A DNA stretch of 64,000 bases, taken from the NCBI GenBank assembly GCA_004124875.1, contig SCKJ01000005.1:124001-188000 (forward strand), in the 5' to 3' direction. A program made the position numbers and the translations under genes. Below the pieces are notes generated by a model. That model worked only from the letters and a program-made list of their open reading frames with translations. It ran no database searches and was not told the origin of the DNA. Below, piece after piece: positions 23,501 through 30,626 of this stretch (positions within the stretch are counted from its first letter, which is position 1; each line of letters opens with the position of its first letter). The stretch comes from Fidelibacterota bacterium. GTDB taxonomy: Bacteria > Fidelibacterota > Marinisomatia > SCGC-AAA003-L08 > TS1B11.

Positions 23501-24289
23501 ATGGGCAGAAAGAAACTAAAACCGTTTAAAAACATTAATGGCGAGATGTTCGGGATAAGCATGCGAATGGGATCGGATGATGTTTCGTCTGAATACTCCG
23601 AATTCAATTTTAAAAAACTAGACAAAGAGCATGCTGACAAGGCATGGATTACGCAAAGCAATTCTGCGGGGCCTATGATTGTCATTGTCGATGACATGGC
23701 GCAGGCATTACCAATCATAACTCGTCAGCATAAGCCTTGGTGTCCCTTTTGCAATTCCCCCAAGTGTATGCGAGAGAACAGAGTTCTGGCGGAGGCAATT
23801 TGTTTTTTCCCCTTCAAAAGCGGTCGATGGGTTGGTGAATATTATTTTGAAGCCTACAGATGCAAACGTTTCAAGCATTATTTCTTATTCACTTATACGA
23901 CGAAGGAACTCAAATCCCTAATCTCTTCAACCGCAATCGAGTGTTCATGGTGCGGTAGTAAAAAGATCATCATCTCTGAGAGGGCGATAGGCAGGCCAAA
24001 GCCTATGACAAAGCAAGACATCAGTGTTGAACATATACTCAGAGTCATATTCGTGCTGAGATGGGAAAGAATTACTCAGGTTGAATTGGTTCATTATAGA
24101 TGCATCAATTGCAAGTACTCAGCGGTTATTGCACGCTCCACAACCAGAACAGGAAAGATATTAGGGGAAGAGGTTCGAGCCAAGGATATGCAGACTGCAA
24201 AGAAGATCATGAGTGAGAATCGAGAATATTTTTTCTCTTTTGATGATACAACAACTAAAATGAAGCTAAATAAGCATACAACTGACTAA
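23501..24289 (+). CDS. Zinc-ribbon protein of unknown function
   Basis: About 262 residues from ATG 23501, which has AGGAG 9 nt upstream. The in-frame ATG at 23465 is rejected because it lies in a terminator stem. Three Cys-pair sites are visible: CPFCNSPKC, CSWCGSKK and CINCKY, suggesting two zinc ribbons. The spacer segments are basic and aromatic (FKHYFLFTYTTKELKSL). A nucleic-acid-binding role is plausible. A strong terminator follows at 24372. Confidence 0.55.
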   Translation: MGRKKLKPFKNINGEMFGISMRMGSDDVSSEYSEFNFKKLDKEHADKAWITQSNSAGPMIVIVDDMAQALPIITRQHKPWCPFCNSPKCMRENRVLAEAICFFPFKSGRWVGEYYFEAYRCKRFKHYFLFTYTTKELKSLISSTAIECSWCGSKKIIISERAIGRPKPMTKQDISVEHILRVIFVLRWERITQVELVHYRCINCKYSAVIARSTTRTGKILGEEVRAKDMQTAKKIMSENREYFFSFDDTTTKMKLNKHTTD

Positions 24290-24371
24290 TATAGTGCCAT
24301 TGAGTGTGGGGCACCGCACCCCAACAGTAGCTAGCTAAACAGCTGCTGGTCAGTCAGCGAAAGCTGCGAAG

Positions 24372-24422
24372 GCCTACCGAAATCTCAGGAGCAATGATGC
24401 GTCCTGAGCGGTGGGCTTTTTT
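24372..24422 (+). terminator. Intrinsic terminator
   Basis: Two stacked stems (GCCTACCG with CGGTGGGC, and inside them CTCAGGA with TCCTGAG) are followed by six T. It ends the gene at 23501-24289 and insulates the operon starting at 24474. A further small hairpin (GGGG-CACCGCA-CCCC) lies upstream near 24310. Confidence 0.85.
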
Positions 24423-24473
24423 AATTAAATGAATGAATGCCCGGAAAGCTGATTATTGTAGAAACGAGGAAAC

Positions 24474-24971
24474 ATGGATAACCAACAATTCAACAGGTTT
24501 CAAAGTGAGGCATCCCTATTGGGGTATCAAGGGAGTCCAATGAAGTCACTCATATCAAAGGCTAAGGCGAGTGCTGAAGTAGAGTACCATACACAAGCCA
24601 GCAGCCTGAAGATCAAGGTGCATTCTCTCAATGAACAGATCGAGCGACTTAATACCAGATTAGATGAAAATCAGGAGCGACGCAATCAATTGTTATCACA
24701 AAGAGGCTTCTTCGTCCCGTTTGACTGGCTTATAGCATCGATAGGGCTTCTTTTCCTCAAGGGGAAGTTTCGAAAACGGGAAACTGTCCTTTATAACAAG
24801 CAAAACGAACTAGATCGAATGCATGAACTGGTCGAAGCCAAGGGTCGGGCATTTGAGCATGAGCTTGAGGTGGCTTATGCCTTAGGCAAACAACTGCACG
24901 AGCTAACGAAGCCAAGGTTCAATCACGAAAAAAGTGGGGGGGGGGTCTGGGATGTTATTCAGGATTCATAA
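24474..24971 (+). CDS. Coiled-coil protein with hydrophobic segment, first gene of the ATPase/Replic_Relax operon
   Basis: A 165-residue protein: a long coiled coil (residues 45-75, KIKVHSLNEQIERLNTRLDE), a hydrophobic segment (FDWLIASIGLLFLKG, around residues 84-98) and a second helix pair. GAGGAAAC precedes the ATG. A run of ten G at 24936-24945 lies near its 3' end. Deletion of a single G would fuse it in frame to the following membrane protein, giving a product of roughly 540 residues. As written, it stops at 24971, one base before the next gene's ATG. Function unknown. Confidence 0.55.
   Translation: MDNQQFNRFQSEASLLGYQGSPMKSLISKAKASAEVEYHTQASSLKIKVHSLNEQIERLNTRLDENQERRNQLLSQRGFFVPFDWLIASIGLLFLKGKFRKRETVLYNKQNELDRMHELVEAKGRAFEHELEVAYALGKQLHELTKPRFNHEKSGGGVWDVIQDS
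24936..24945 (+). repeat. Homopolymeric G10 tract
   Basis: Ten consecutive G inside the 3' end of the coiled-coil gene. Such tracts are prone to slippage and to sequencing or assembly length errors. A nine-G version would join the coiled-coil gene and the following membrane-protein gene into one frame. Confidence 0.9.
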
Positions 24972-24972
24972 C

Positions 24973-26094
24973 ATGAAGCACGATCCCGAGGTACTGGATA
25001 TTACGTCGAACGGAATGTTATCTGGTGGTCTCGAAAAAGACCTTCTCGCGAACATCGGACAGACTGGCCATAAGGACGGTCTAGCTGGGATCAATGCATC
25101 GTGGGATAAGCAAGGACTGATTTCTATTGTACGATTAGTGTTCACCTATACCAGAATAGAGATTGCTGCCCAGAGTAAATCCATGAGGCGGTTGGTTGAA
25201 GGATATGAGATGAAGGTGGGAAAGTTGAAGCAGAAAATTGAAAGTGAATTCGAGCAGTTGCCACAACAGGGCGGAAATGTCGATTTCCTCAATGCCATCG
25301 TCTACACATTTGCTGGCTTGGTCTTCATAGCGGGTGAGTATGAGTTCGCGCGAATGCTGCTCATTCAGGCATTTGGACTTGGACAAGAAACCCTGTTTCA
25401 AAAACTGGCACTTCTTCTATCCCTTAGTCTTGCTCCAGTCCTGGGCGAGTTGATATATGCAAGATTTATTGAGGAAAAATACCGTGCAGGTGCGGTGAAA
25501 CAGCCGGGCATCGTGAGGACGTTTTTCTTCGTTACTGCATTTTTGGCAATTCTTTTCTTTGGCCAGCTAGGTTTTGTGCGCGGAGTGATTTTCGAATACA
25601 CGACAGTACAGCCAGAGGGAGACATCTATCAGGTGCTGTATAAAGACCATCCTTGGTTGATCACAGCTGCGTTCATTTCTATGGCTGTGTTCTTTTTGAT
25701 AGCAGGATCTGTGCTGCTCGCCGTGGGCTTCAAGCATCTGAACAATCTTTTCCACGTTCTGGCTAAGAAGCGGTCACGGAAACGGCTTAGGAAGCAGTAT
25801 CTGGAGACCAGTGATGAACTAGTGCAAATCTATCACGACTTTCATCAGGTTGAGGAATGGAATGAATTCTACAGCGATGAAATGTCATTCAACCAGGTTG
25901 TTGAGGATGAGGCTGAGGTCTCAGCACATAGGTATCTACAGAACTATTTACACGGAAAAAGGGAAGCGCTAGTGCGTCGTAACGGAGATCAAAGGCCTGA
26001 TGATCAGTTCCATGTTGTCGTGCAAAATGCGCTCCAGCAAATGACCCTTAATGACCTGATGGTAAAGGAGGGTGGGCATCATGAGAGATGTTAA
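24973..26094 (+). CDS. Multi-pass membrane protein
   Basis: About 373 residues from ATG 24973, one base after the previous stop and preceded by CAGGATTC; an ATG at 24952 is also in frame. Four or five membrane segments are visible: AIVYTFAGLVFIAGEY, LALLLSLSLAPVLGELIY, TFFFVTAFLAILFFGQLGF, and WLITAAFISMAVFFLIAGSV continuing into VLLAVGF. A soluble N-terminal domain of 110 residues and a charged helical C-terminal domain (KKRSRKRLRKQYLETSDELV) face the cytosol. No family is recognised. It may be the membrane platform for the downstream ATPase (inference). Confidence 0.6.
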   Translation: MKHDPEVLDITSNGMLSGGLEKDLLANIGQTGHKDGLAGINASWDKQGLISIVRLVFTYTRIEIAAQSKSMRRLVEGYEMKVGKLKQKIESEFEQLPQQGGNVDFLNAIVYTFAGLVFIAGEYEFARMLLIQAFGLGQETLFQKLALLLSLSLAPVLGELIYARFIEEKYRAGAVKQPGIVRTFFFVTAFLAILFFGQLGFVRGVIFEYTTVQPEGDIYQVLYKDHPWLITAAFISMAVFFLIAGSVLLAVGFKHLNNLFHVLAKKRSRKRLRKQYLETSDELVQIYHDFHQVEEWNEFYSDEMSFNQVVEDEAEVSAHRYLQNYLHGKREALVRRNGDQRPDDQFHVVVQNALQQMTLNDLMVKEGGHHERC

Positions 26095-26788
26095 ATCTCT
26101 ACTTGTAGCTTATATCGCGTTGATGATTGGGTGCACTGGTTCGGGCAGGACTGCTCATGTTGTGTTCATTGACTACACCCAGAGCGCTTCAACTTTTCGG
26201 GGAGACAATCCAAGCAAGGTCAAGGAGTTGCTGCGCGGTCTCGTGGCTAAGATGGGGCCTGAGGACCTGCTCGAAGTCTATGCTATCCATGCCTACACCG
26301 CGTCTGCCTCTCCCCTACTGCGGCTACGTGGGCCTGAGCTCAAGGGAGATCTGAACGACGAGATGCGTAAAGAGGCCTGGATGAAAAATACAGCCATGCC
26401 TGCCCTACAGGATATATGGCAGGTGGATTTCAGTGAAGACCGGACTTCCTCCACCAATATTTATCCCACGGTCAGGAAAATATCGAGACTGAGGAAGGCG
26501 GGCTATGTGGTTAAGGGATACGTGGTGGCAGATATGATTCAGGACTTTCAAGGAGAGGATTTTCACAATGTCTTTTCTGACCCTGGTGTTGATCCAACTG
26601 AACATGCGCGATACAAAGTGAAAGAGTTCGGATTTCAAGGTGTTCTTAAGGGCATAGATGTTGTTGTGAAGATTCCCGGCTCTCCTCAAGGAAACCAGGT
26701 ATATGACAGCGTCAGGTGGAAAGTGAATGAGTTCTGGGAAGCATTTTTTACAGAGTGCGGTGCCGTTGTCGTAATCGAAGATCTATAG
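26081..26788 (+). CDS. Lipoprotein, possibly vWA-like
   Basis: About 235 residues. The ATG at 26081 has AAAGGAGGG upstream, which favours it over a GTG at 26072. Residues 1-18 are a lipoprotein signal peptide ending in ALMIGC. The mature part begins HVVFIDYTQSAS, resembling the DxSxS strand of von Willebrand A domains (with T/Q changes), and later GYVVKGYVVADMIQDFQGED matches the second vWA strand. Metal binding is uncertain because the MIDAS motif is degenerate. It overlaps the end of the membrane-protein gene by 14 nt. Confidence 0.6.
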   Translation: MRDVKSLLVAYIALMIGCTGSGRTAHVVFIDYTQSASTFRGDNPSKVKELLRGLVAKMGPEDLLEVYAIHAYTASASPLLRLRGPELKGDLNDEMRKEAWMKNTAMPALQDIWQVDFSEDRTSSTNIYPTVRKISRLRKAGYVVKGYVVADMIQDFQGEDFHNVFSDPGVDPTEHARYKVKEFGFQGVLKGIDVVVKIPGSPQGNQVYDSVRWKVNEFWEAFFTECGAVVVIEDL

Positions 26789-26804
26789 GTGGAGGCATTT
26801 CAAC

Positions 26805-27161
26805 ATGGTGGTGACTCATGTACTATTCTTGATTGTTGGCATTTTGATAGGCACACGGATCGGCCTCCGCGGGCTCGCAATGTTTTGCTTTAGTGTGGGA
26901 TTGTTGTGGGCTCTCATAAGCATACCCACATATTTGTACAAGAAAGTGGCTACCCCGTTTTATGATTTTATCAGTCCCGGAGCATCTGATACGTATGCCC
27001 TAATTGCGCTATTTGTCATGGTACTGATTGGGGCGATTCAGATTGGGTGGCAGATGGCTCGTAGTGAGAAACTGGCTTTAATGCCAGAGGGAGTAGATCA
27101 TGCGTTTGGTGGGGCTGTCGGTGGGGCGCTAGGTTGGATTTTTGTAGAATTGCTCTTTTAA
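26805..27161 (+). CDS. Small membrane protein with glycine-rich C-terminus
   Basis: A 118-residue protein with three hydrophobic helices (VLFLIVGILIGTRIGLRG, LAMFCFSVGLLWALISIPTY, ALIALFVMVLIGAIQIGW) and a glycine-zipper-like end (FGGAVGGALGWIFVELLF). It follows the lipoprotein gene by 16 nt. A pore or scaffold role within the operon is possible but not shown. Confidence 0.55.
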   Translation: MVVTHVLFLIVGILIGTRIGLRGLAMFCFSVGLLWALISIPTYLYKKVATPFYDFISPGASDTYALIALFVMVLIGAIQIGWQMARSEKLALMPEGVDHAFGGAVGGALGWIFVELLF

Positions 27162-27177
27162 GTCAAAGGAGGATGTT

Positions 27178-27681
27178 ATGCCGTTTCGTCGGGATGATCG
27201 TGATTTTAGTGAGGGGCTTTTTAAGAATGCTCAAAGGCAAGAGGCAAACGGGAGTCTGGGTGCGGAGTCGCTCAAGGAATTTCTGATTGACCCTAGAAGT
27301 GGCGAAGTGTTCCCCATCAAATTTGAGAACGTTTCTCTCCAGATAGATCAAAATGGGTTCCCGATATCGACGAGAGAAAGAGGGATTGTGGTGCTTGATT
27401 GTGGCCATAAGCCCTGCTCCCTTTCCCAGGTTTTGGGACGTTGTCAGCAGCGGGGGAGACACCTGATATGCGACAAATGCTCCCTTTATACATGTGCTTT
27501 GAACGGTTGTGGTCTGAAAATCTGTGATTTGGATGTTCTTCGCCTGGAAGACGGCTCCACAATTTGCATAGAACATGAAGATGACCTGATAAAAGAACAA
27601 AGGAAAACCAGGCTCCTTCGGGGATTCGGCGACACCCTGCTGTATTTATGCGGCTGGGACGGCCAACGGGAAGATGAATAG
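27178..27681 (+). CDS. Cysteine-rich, probable zinc-binding protein
   Basis: A 167-residue cytosolic protein with AAAGGAGG before the ATG. The C-terminal half holds VLDCGHKPC, CDKCSLYTCALNGCGLKIC and a later CIEH, compatible with two or three zinc sites. The N-terminal half reads LIDPRSGEVFPIKFENVSLQ. No family is recognised. Its stop overlaps the ATPase start, so it belongs to the same operon. Confidence 0.55.
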   Translation: MPFRRDDRDFSEGLFKNAQRQEANGSLGAESLKEFLIDPRSGEVFPIKFENVSLQIDQNGFPISTRERGIVVLDCGHKPCSLSQVLGRCQQRGRHLICDKCSLYTCALNGCGLKICDLDVLRLEDGSTICIEHEDDLIKEQRKTRLLRGFGDTLLYLCGWDGQREDE

Positions 27682-28063
27682 TCAAATCATTGAGAAACTC
27701 ACGCTACTGGAACAGATGGCGCGGGAAGCGGACCTCCTGGAAGTGCCTATGGTCAGGTCAACTCTGATCCGGTTGTCTTTGAACTGGAATGATGTGGTGG
27801 CGAACCAGTTCTATGGATATCTGTTAAACCAAGTAGATGGCAGCTTCTTTACCGATGATGTTTTCAAATTGCCTCGGAGCCAGGAAGAGCTTAGTGGGGA
27901 GTTGGTACTGGGAAATGTGTTGGGGCGGGAAAGGATTGAGTTGAGACACAAGGTGGATAGACTGCCTATGCATATCTTAATTGTTGGAAGCAGTGGCAGT
28001 GGGAAGACAAATCTTGCCAAAGTGATCATTGAGAGGGTTCTATGTGGGGAATCAAATCGATAA
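27674..28063 (+). CDS. HerA/FtsK-like ATPase, N-terminal piece (Walker A)
   Basis: 129 residues containing MHILIVGSSGSGKTNLAKVI, which matches the Walker A region of the ATPase at 12718. The frame ends at a TAA just after this region. The rest of the ATPase continues in the -1 frame from 28042, with 22 nt overlap. Either the gene carries a frameshift (mutation or sequencing error) or the protein is made in two chains. Confidence 0.7.
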   Translation: MNSQIIEKLTLLEQMAREADLLEVPMVRSTLIRLSLNWNDVVANQFYGYLLNQVDGSFFTDDVFKLPRSQEELSGELVLGNVLGRERIELRHKVDRLPMHILIVGSSGSGKTNLAKVIIERVLCGESNR

Positions 28064-29118
28064 AGATATTTGATCCCAAATCTGAGTACGGGGATATAGC
28101 CAGGAAATTCCGTGATTTTCTATTGCTCAGTTGGAAGGATCTGCGCTTTAACCCTCTTACACCGCCGCCGAACGTGCCGCGGAATGAATGGTATCAGACC
28201 ATTGTGGGCCACATGGCGCAGACCTTCAATTTCTGGGAAGGTGCGCAGTCTTTTCTTCTTAGGCTGTTGTGGAATCTGTCTCAGAGGATGGTTAACCCGA
28301 CGATGCTCGATCTTTTAAATGCCCTGGAAGTGGAGAAACCCAGGTATAAGCAGAAAGACTACATCATTATGGCGACAGTGAGTTCGAGACTGGAGATGAT
28401 TCTCTATACCTGCCGGGACATTGTAATGGCTGACTCTGACATGCTGCCGATTCTCAGTCATCGTCACTACATCCTTCAGACCACCGGCTTGATGAGTGAA
28501 ATAGAATCCTGGCTGCTGGAATTTTTGCTGCTTTGGGAATACATGTACCGCATCTGGAATCCTGATAAGCGGGACCTGACTCTGCACATCTATGATGAAT
28601 GCCAGCATCGGCTATTTAGCAGTGAGAAAGAACGCAATATCAAAAAGATCAGCGCCTCAATCATTTCGATGCTGGTAGATCAGGTTCGTGCCACGAATAT
28701 ATCCATCTGTGCCTTGAGTCAGGAGCCGTCAAGCCTGGTAAATGCGGTACTGAATAACTCGTATTTGAAAGTGGCCTTTCACCTTGGAAGCGGGGTTGAA
28801 GTCAGGGCGATGAAGGAGGCCATGGGACTTACAGATGAACAGGCTGATTCTTTGAATTACATGGAGACAGGTGAGGCAGTTGCGCGTATGGCAGGGGGTT
28901 TTATGGACCCGTTCCCGATCAGGGTTCACGAGTTTAGGGAAGCTGAGAGAGTGGACGAAGTCGATTTTGAAGAGCATCAGAAAAGGCTGAAAGCCGACCT
29001 GTATGAAGAGGCCGGGGTAGATGGCAGAGGTGTTGAAGGTGTGGGGTGGGATAGATCCTTGGATGGCAAAGCTCAAGAGCCTGAAGATGCTGGAGAAGAG
29101 TGGGATGTCCTGGGCTAA
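28042..29118 (+). CDS. HerA/FtsK-like ATPase, C-terminal piece (Walker B)
   Basis: 358 residues beginning IKSIKIFDPKSEYGDIARKF, which lines up with PFLVFDWKRNYRDLKQLPEF of the intact paralogue, followed by FNPLTPPPNVPRNEWYQTI. Walker B is LTLHIYDECQHRLF; SICALSQEPSSLVNAVLNNS and VAFHLGSGVEVRAM complete the fold. An ATG at 28042 with GAGAGG 5 nt upstream could start it independently. The last 40 residues are acidic. It presumably moves DNA or protein with the Replic_Relax product downstream. Confidence 0.7.
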   Translation: MWGIKSIKIFDPKSEYGDIARKFRDFLLLSWKDLRFNPLTPPPNVPRNEWYQTIVGHMAQTFNFWEGAQSFLLRLLWNLSQRMVNPTMLDLLNALEVEKPRYKQKDYIIMATVSSRLEMILYTCRDIVMADSDMLPILSHRHYILQTTGLMSEIESWLLEFLLLWEYMYRIWNPDKRDLTLHIYDECQHRLFSSEKERNIKKISASIISMLVDQVRATNISICALSQEPSSLVNAVLNNSYLKVAFHLGSGVEVRAMKEAMGLTDEQADSLNYMETGEAVARMAGGFMDPFPIRVHEFREAERVDEVDFEEHQKRLKADLYEEAGVDGRGVEGVGWDRSLDGKAQEPEDAGEEWDVLG

Positions 29119-29965
29119 AGGAAATAATCGGGTGAATCTGACCGAGAGGGATTTGGGGGCTGTGGAATTAGTGAAAGACTATGGGATGCTGACCACGTCG
29201 CAGATACAGAGGTTGGTGTATCCGACGCTGCAGAAGGCCCAGACACGGCTTTTGCGGCTGTTTAAGGCTGGGCTGGTGAAGAGGTTTGCCTACCCTGTGA
29301 TCATGCGAGAGGGAGGCAAAGGGGAGTATGTATATCATCTGAAGAGCAGGCCTCGGACTGCTCTGACACTGCTTCGGCATACGCTGAAGCTGAATGACAT
29401 AAGGATTGCATTTGAACTGGCCTGCAGGCAGGGTGCAGGACAGACGAATTTGGTTGGATTCATTCCGGAGTACAAGGGGGTAAAGGGACGAAGGAATGAT
29501 CAAAAGCCCGTAAGGGCGACAGAGGACACCGTAGGTGTCCGAGATGGGACAGGTAGGGAAATACTGATTCCCGACGCTGTGATATGCCTGGAAAACCCGG
29601 CAACGAAAAAACGAGCACTGTTCTTCCTGGAAGTAGACCTGGGCAGCGAGAAACTAATCTCAACAACACCGGGACACTACTCACTCCTGAAGAAAATCAT
29701 GCTCTACAAAAAGTACCTCGACAACAGAGGCTACGACCGCTACGCAAAAACCTTCGACTACGACTTCAAAGGCTTCAGGGTGCTCACGGTAATGGACAGC
29801 AAAACAAGAATATCGCGACTACGAACTGCTCTGGCAAAGTCAGGGGTGCAAGGATTCGTCTGGTTCACGGACACAACGACGATTAAAGGGACAAATGTGC
29901 TGGACAAGATATGGCTCATGACGGATCCGACCGACAAGAACAAGTACTCGATCATCAGTAACTGA
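29105..29965 (+). CDS. Replication-relaxation (Replic_Relax) family protein
   Basis: About 286 residues from ATG 29105 (GGAGAAGAG upstream); starts at 29021-29087 are also in frame. The N-terminal winged helix VNLTERDLGAVELVKDYGML then TTSQIQRLVYP with KAQTRLLRLFKAGLVKRFAY is the Replic_Relax signature. A second domain (ILIPDAVICLE, FFLEVDLGSEKLI) has the D...ExD spacing of a PD-(D/E)xK-like fold. The family is encoded beside FtsK/TraG-like ATPases on plasmids and integrative elements and is linked to their replication or transfer. The start overlaps the ATPase stop by 14 nt. Codon choice near the 3' end is visibly C/A-rich compared with its 5' end. Confidence 0.78.
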   Translation: MSWAKGNNRVNLTERDLGAVELVKDYGMLTTSQIQRLVYPTLQKAQTRLLRLFKAGLVKRFAYPVIMREGGKGEYVYHLKSRPRTALTLLRHTLKLNDIRIAFELACRQGAGQTNLVGFIPEYKGVKGRRNDQKPVRATEDTVGVRDGTGREILIPDAVICLENPATKKRALFFLEVDLGSEKLISTTPGHYSLLKKIMLYKKYLDNRGYDRYAKTFDYDFKGFRVLTVMDSKTRISRLRTALAKSGVQGFVWFTDTTTIKGTNVLDKIWLMTDPTDKNKYSIISN

Positions 29966-29986
29966 GGATACGGATTAATAGAATGA

Positions 29987-30040
29987 GGAGATTTAGGGGG
30001 AAAGGAAAAGATTTAGGGAGAGATTTAGGGGGAAAGGATA
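29987..30040 (+). repeat. Purine-rich direct repeats
   Basis: GAGATTTAGGGGGAAAGGA occurs twice, at 29987 and 30021, with a shorter AGATTTAGGGA between them. They may be iterons or simply a slippage product. Confidence 0.7.
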
Positions 30041-30094
30041 AATAGAAAGATTGAAAGAGATGAAATGTGTAATGATCATGAAAAAAGAAAATTC

Positions 30095-30142
30095 GTTCCC
30101 TTCGGGAACATTCGACACTGCGTGGTCGCGCTTCGCGCGACC
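30095..30142 (+). other. Two adjacent TTCG-capped hairpins
   Basis: GTTCC-CTTCG-GGAAC (30095-30109) and GGTCGCGC-TTC-GCGCGACC (30124-30142) are perfect stems 14 nt apart. Neither is followed by a T run, so they are not standard terminators. They could be RNA structure elements or protein-binding cruciforms. Confidence 0.7.
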
Positions 30143-30380
30143 TGATGGTGGTAAGGGGAAGGGGAAAAAGAAGAAGGAAGATAGGAAATTGGAGGAAATT
30201 GGAGAAGGAAGAGGGGAGAAGGGGGAATCCCGGCCTCCCCGAGAATTCTAAGGTTTTGATTTCTTTAAGGATATGAGTGATACAGTGATTGTTATGGACA
30301 ACCAAGGTAACCATCAGGCAAACAATCAGCTAAGGCAGGACCGTTTGGCTCGATAGGTGAATGATTGTCGGAATGCAGAA

Positions 30381-30626
30381 ATGGGAAAGTCAAACAACAG
30401 ATATTGCCCCCACTGCGGTAGTCCGCATGAGCGGTATTACTCCATTGAGACCGCTGCCCGCATTATGGATTGTAGCGAGCAATTTTTCCGCAATATGATC
30501 CGCGACAGGAAGATTGGCTACGTTAAAGTAGGGAGGATGGTCAAAATACCTAGCTCCGAACTACAGAAGCTAGCTAACTTCATTCCAAGTCTTGCGGACG
30601 AAGTAGATGAGGTGTTTGGAAAATGA
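30381..30626 (+). CDS. xis: Excisionase-like HTH protein with zinc ribbon
   Basis: About 81 residues from ATG 30381; a GTG at 30357 is also possible. CPHCGSPH forms half of a zinc site, followed by a MerR-type/HTH_17 helix-turn-helix (YYSIETAARIMDCSEQFFRN) and the wing IRDRKIGYVKVGRMVKIPSS, the standard fold of excisionases. It would bend attachment-site DNA to favour excision. The stop overlaps the integrase ATG (ATGA), as expected for a xis-int pair. Confidence 0.75.
   Translation: MGKSNNRYCPHCGSPHERYYSIETAARIMDCSEQFFRNMIRDRKIGYVKVGRMVKIPSSELQKLANFIPSLADEVDEVFGK

Larger units (their letters stand above)
29966..30380. other. Structured, purine-rich intergenic region (candidate origin or ncRNA)
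   Basis: The gap between the Replic_Relax and xis genes holds three kinds of structure: purine-rich direct repeats (29987-30040), two TTCG-capped hairpins (30095-30142) and an almost pure purine tract of about 80 nt (30152-30233). I see no credible gene. The position between a replication/transfer protein and xis-int would suit an origin or attachment-associated regulatory region, but this is inference. Confidence 0.5.

Noticed and set aside
24300-24371. Small hairpins upstream of the terminator at 24372 as a separate ncRNA
   Set aside because: The stems are short and the stretch fits a 3' untranslated region of the zinc-ribbon gene; there is nothing to support an independent transcript.
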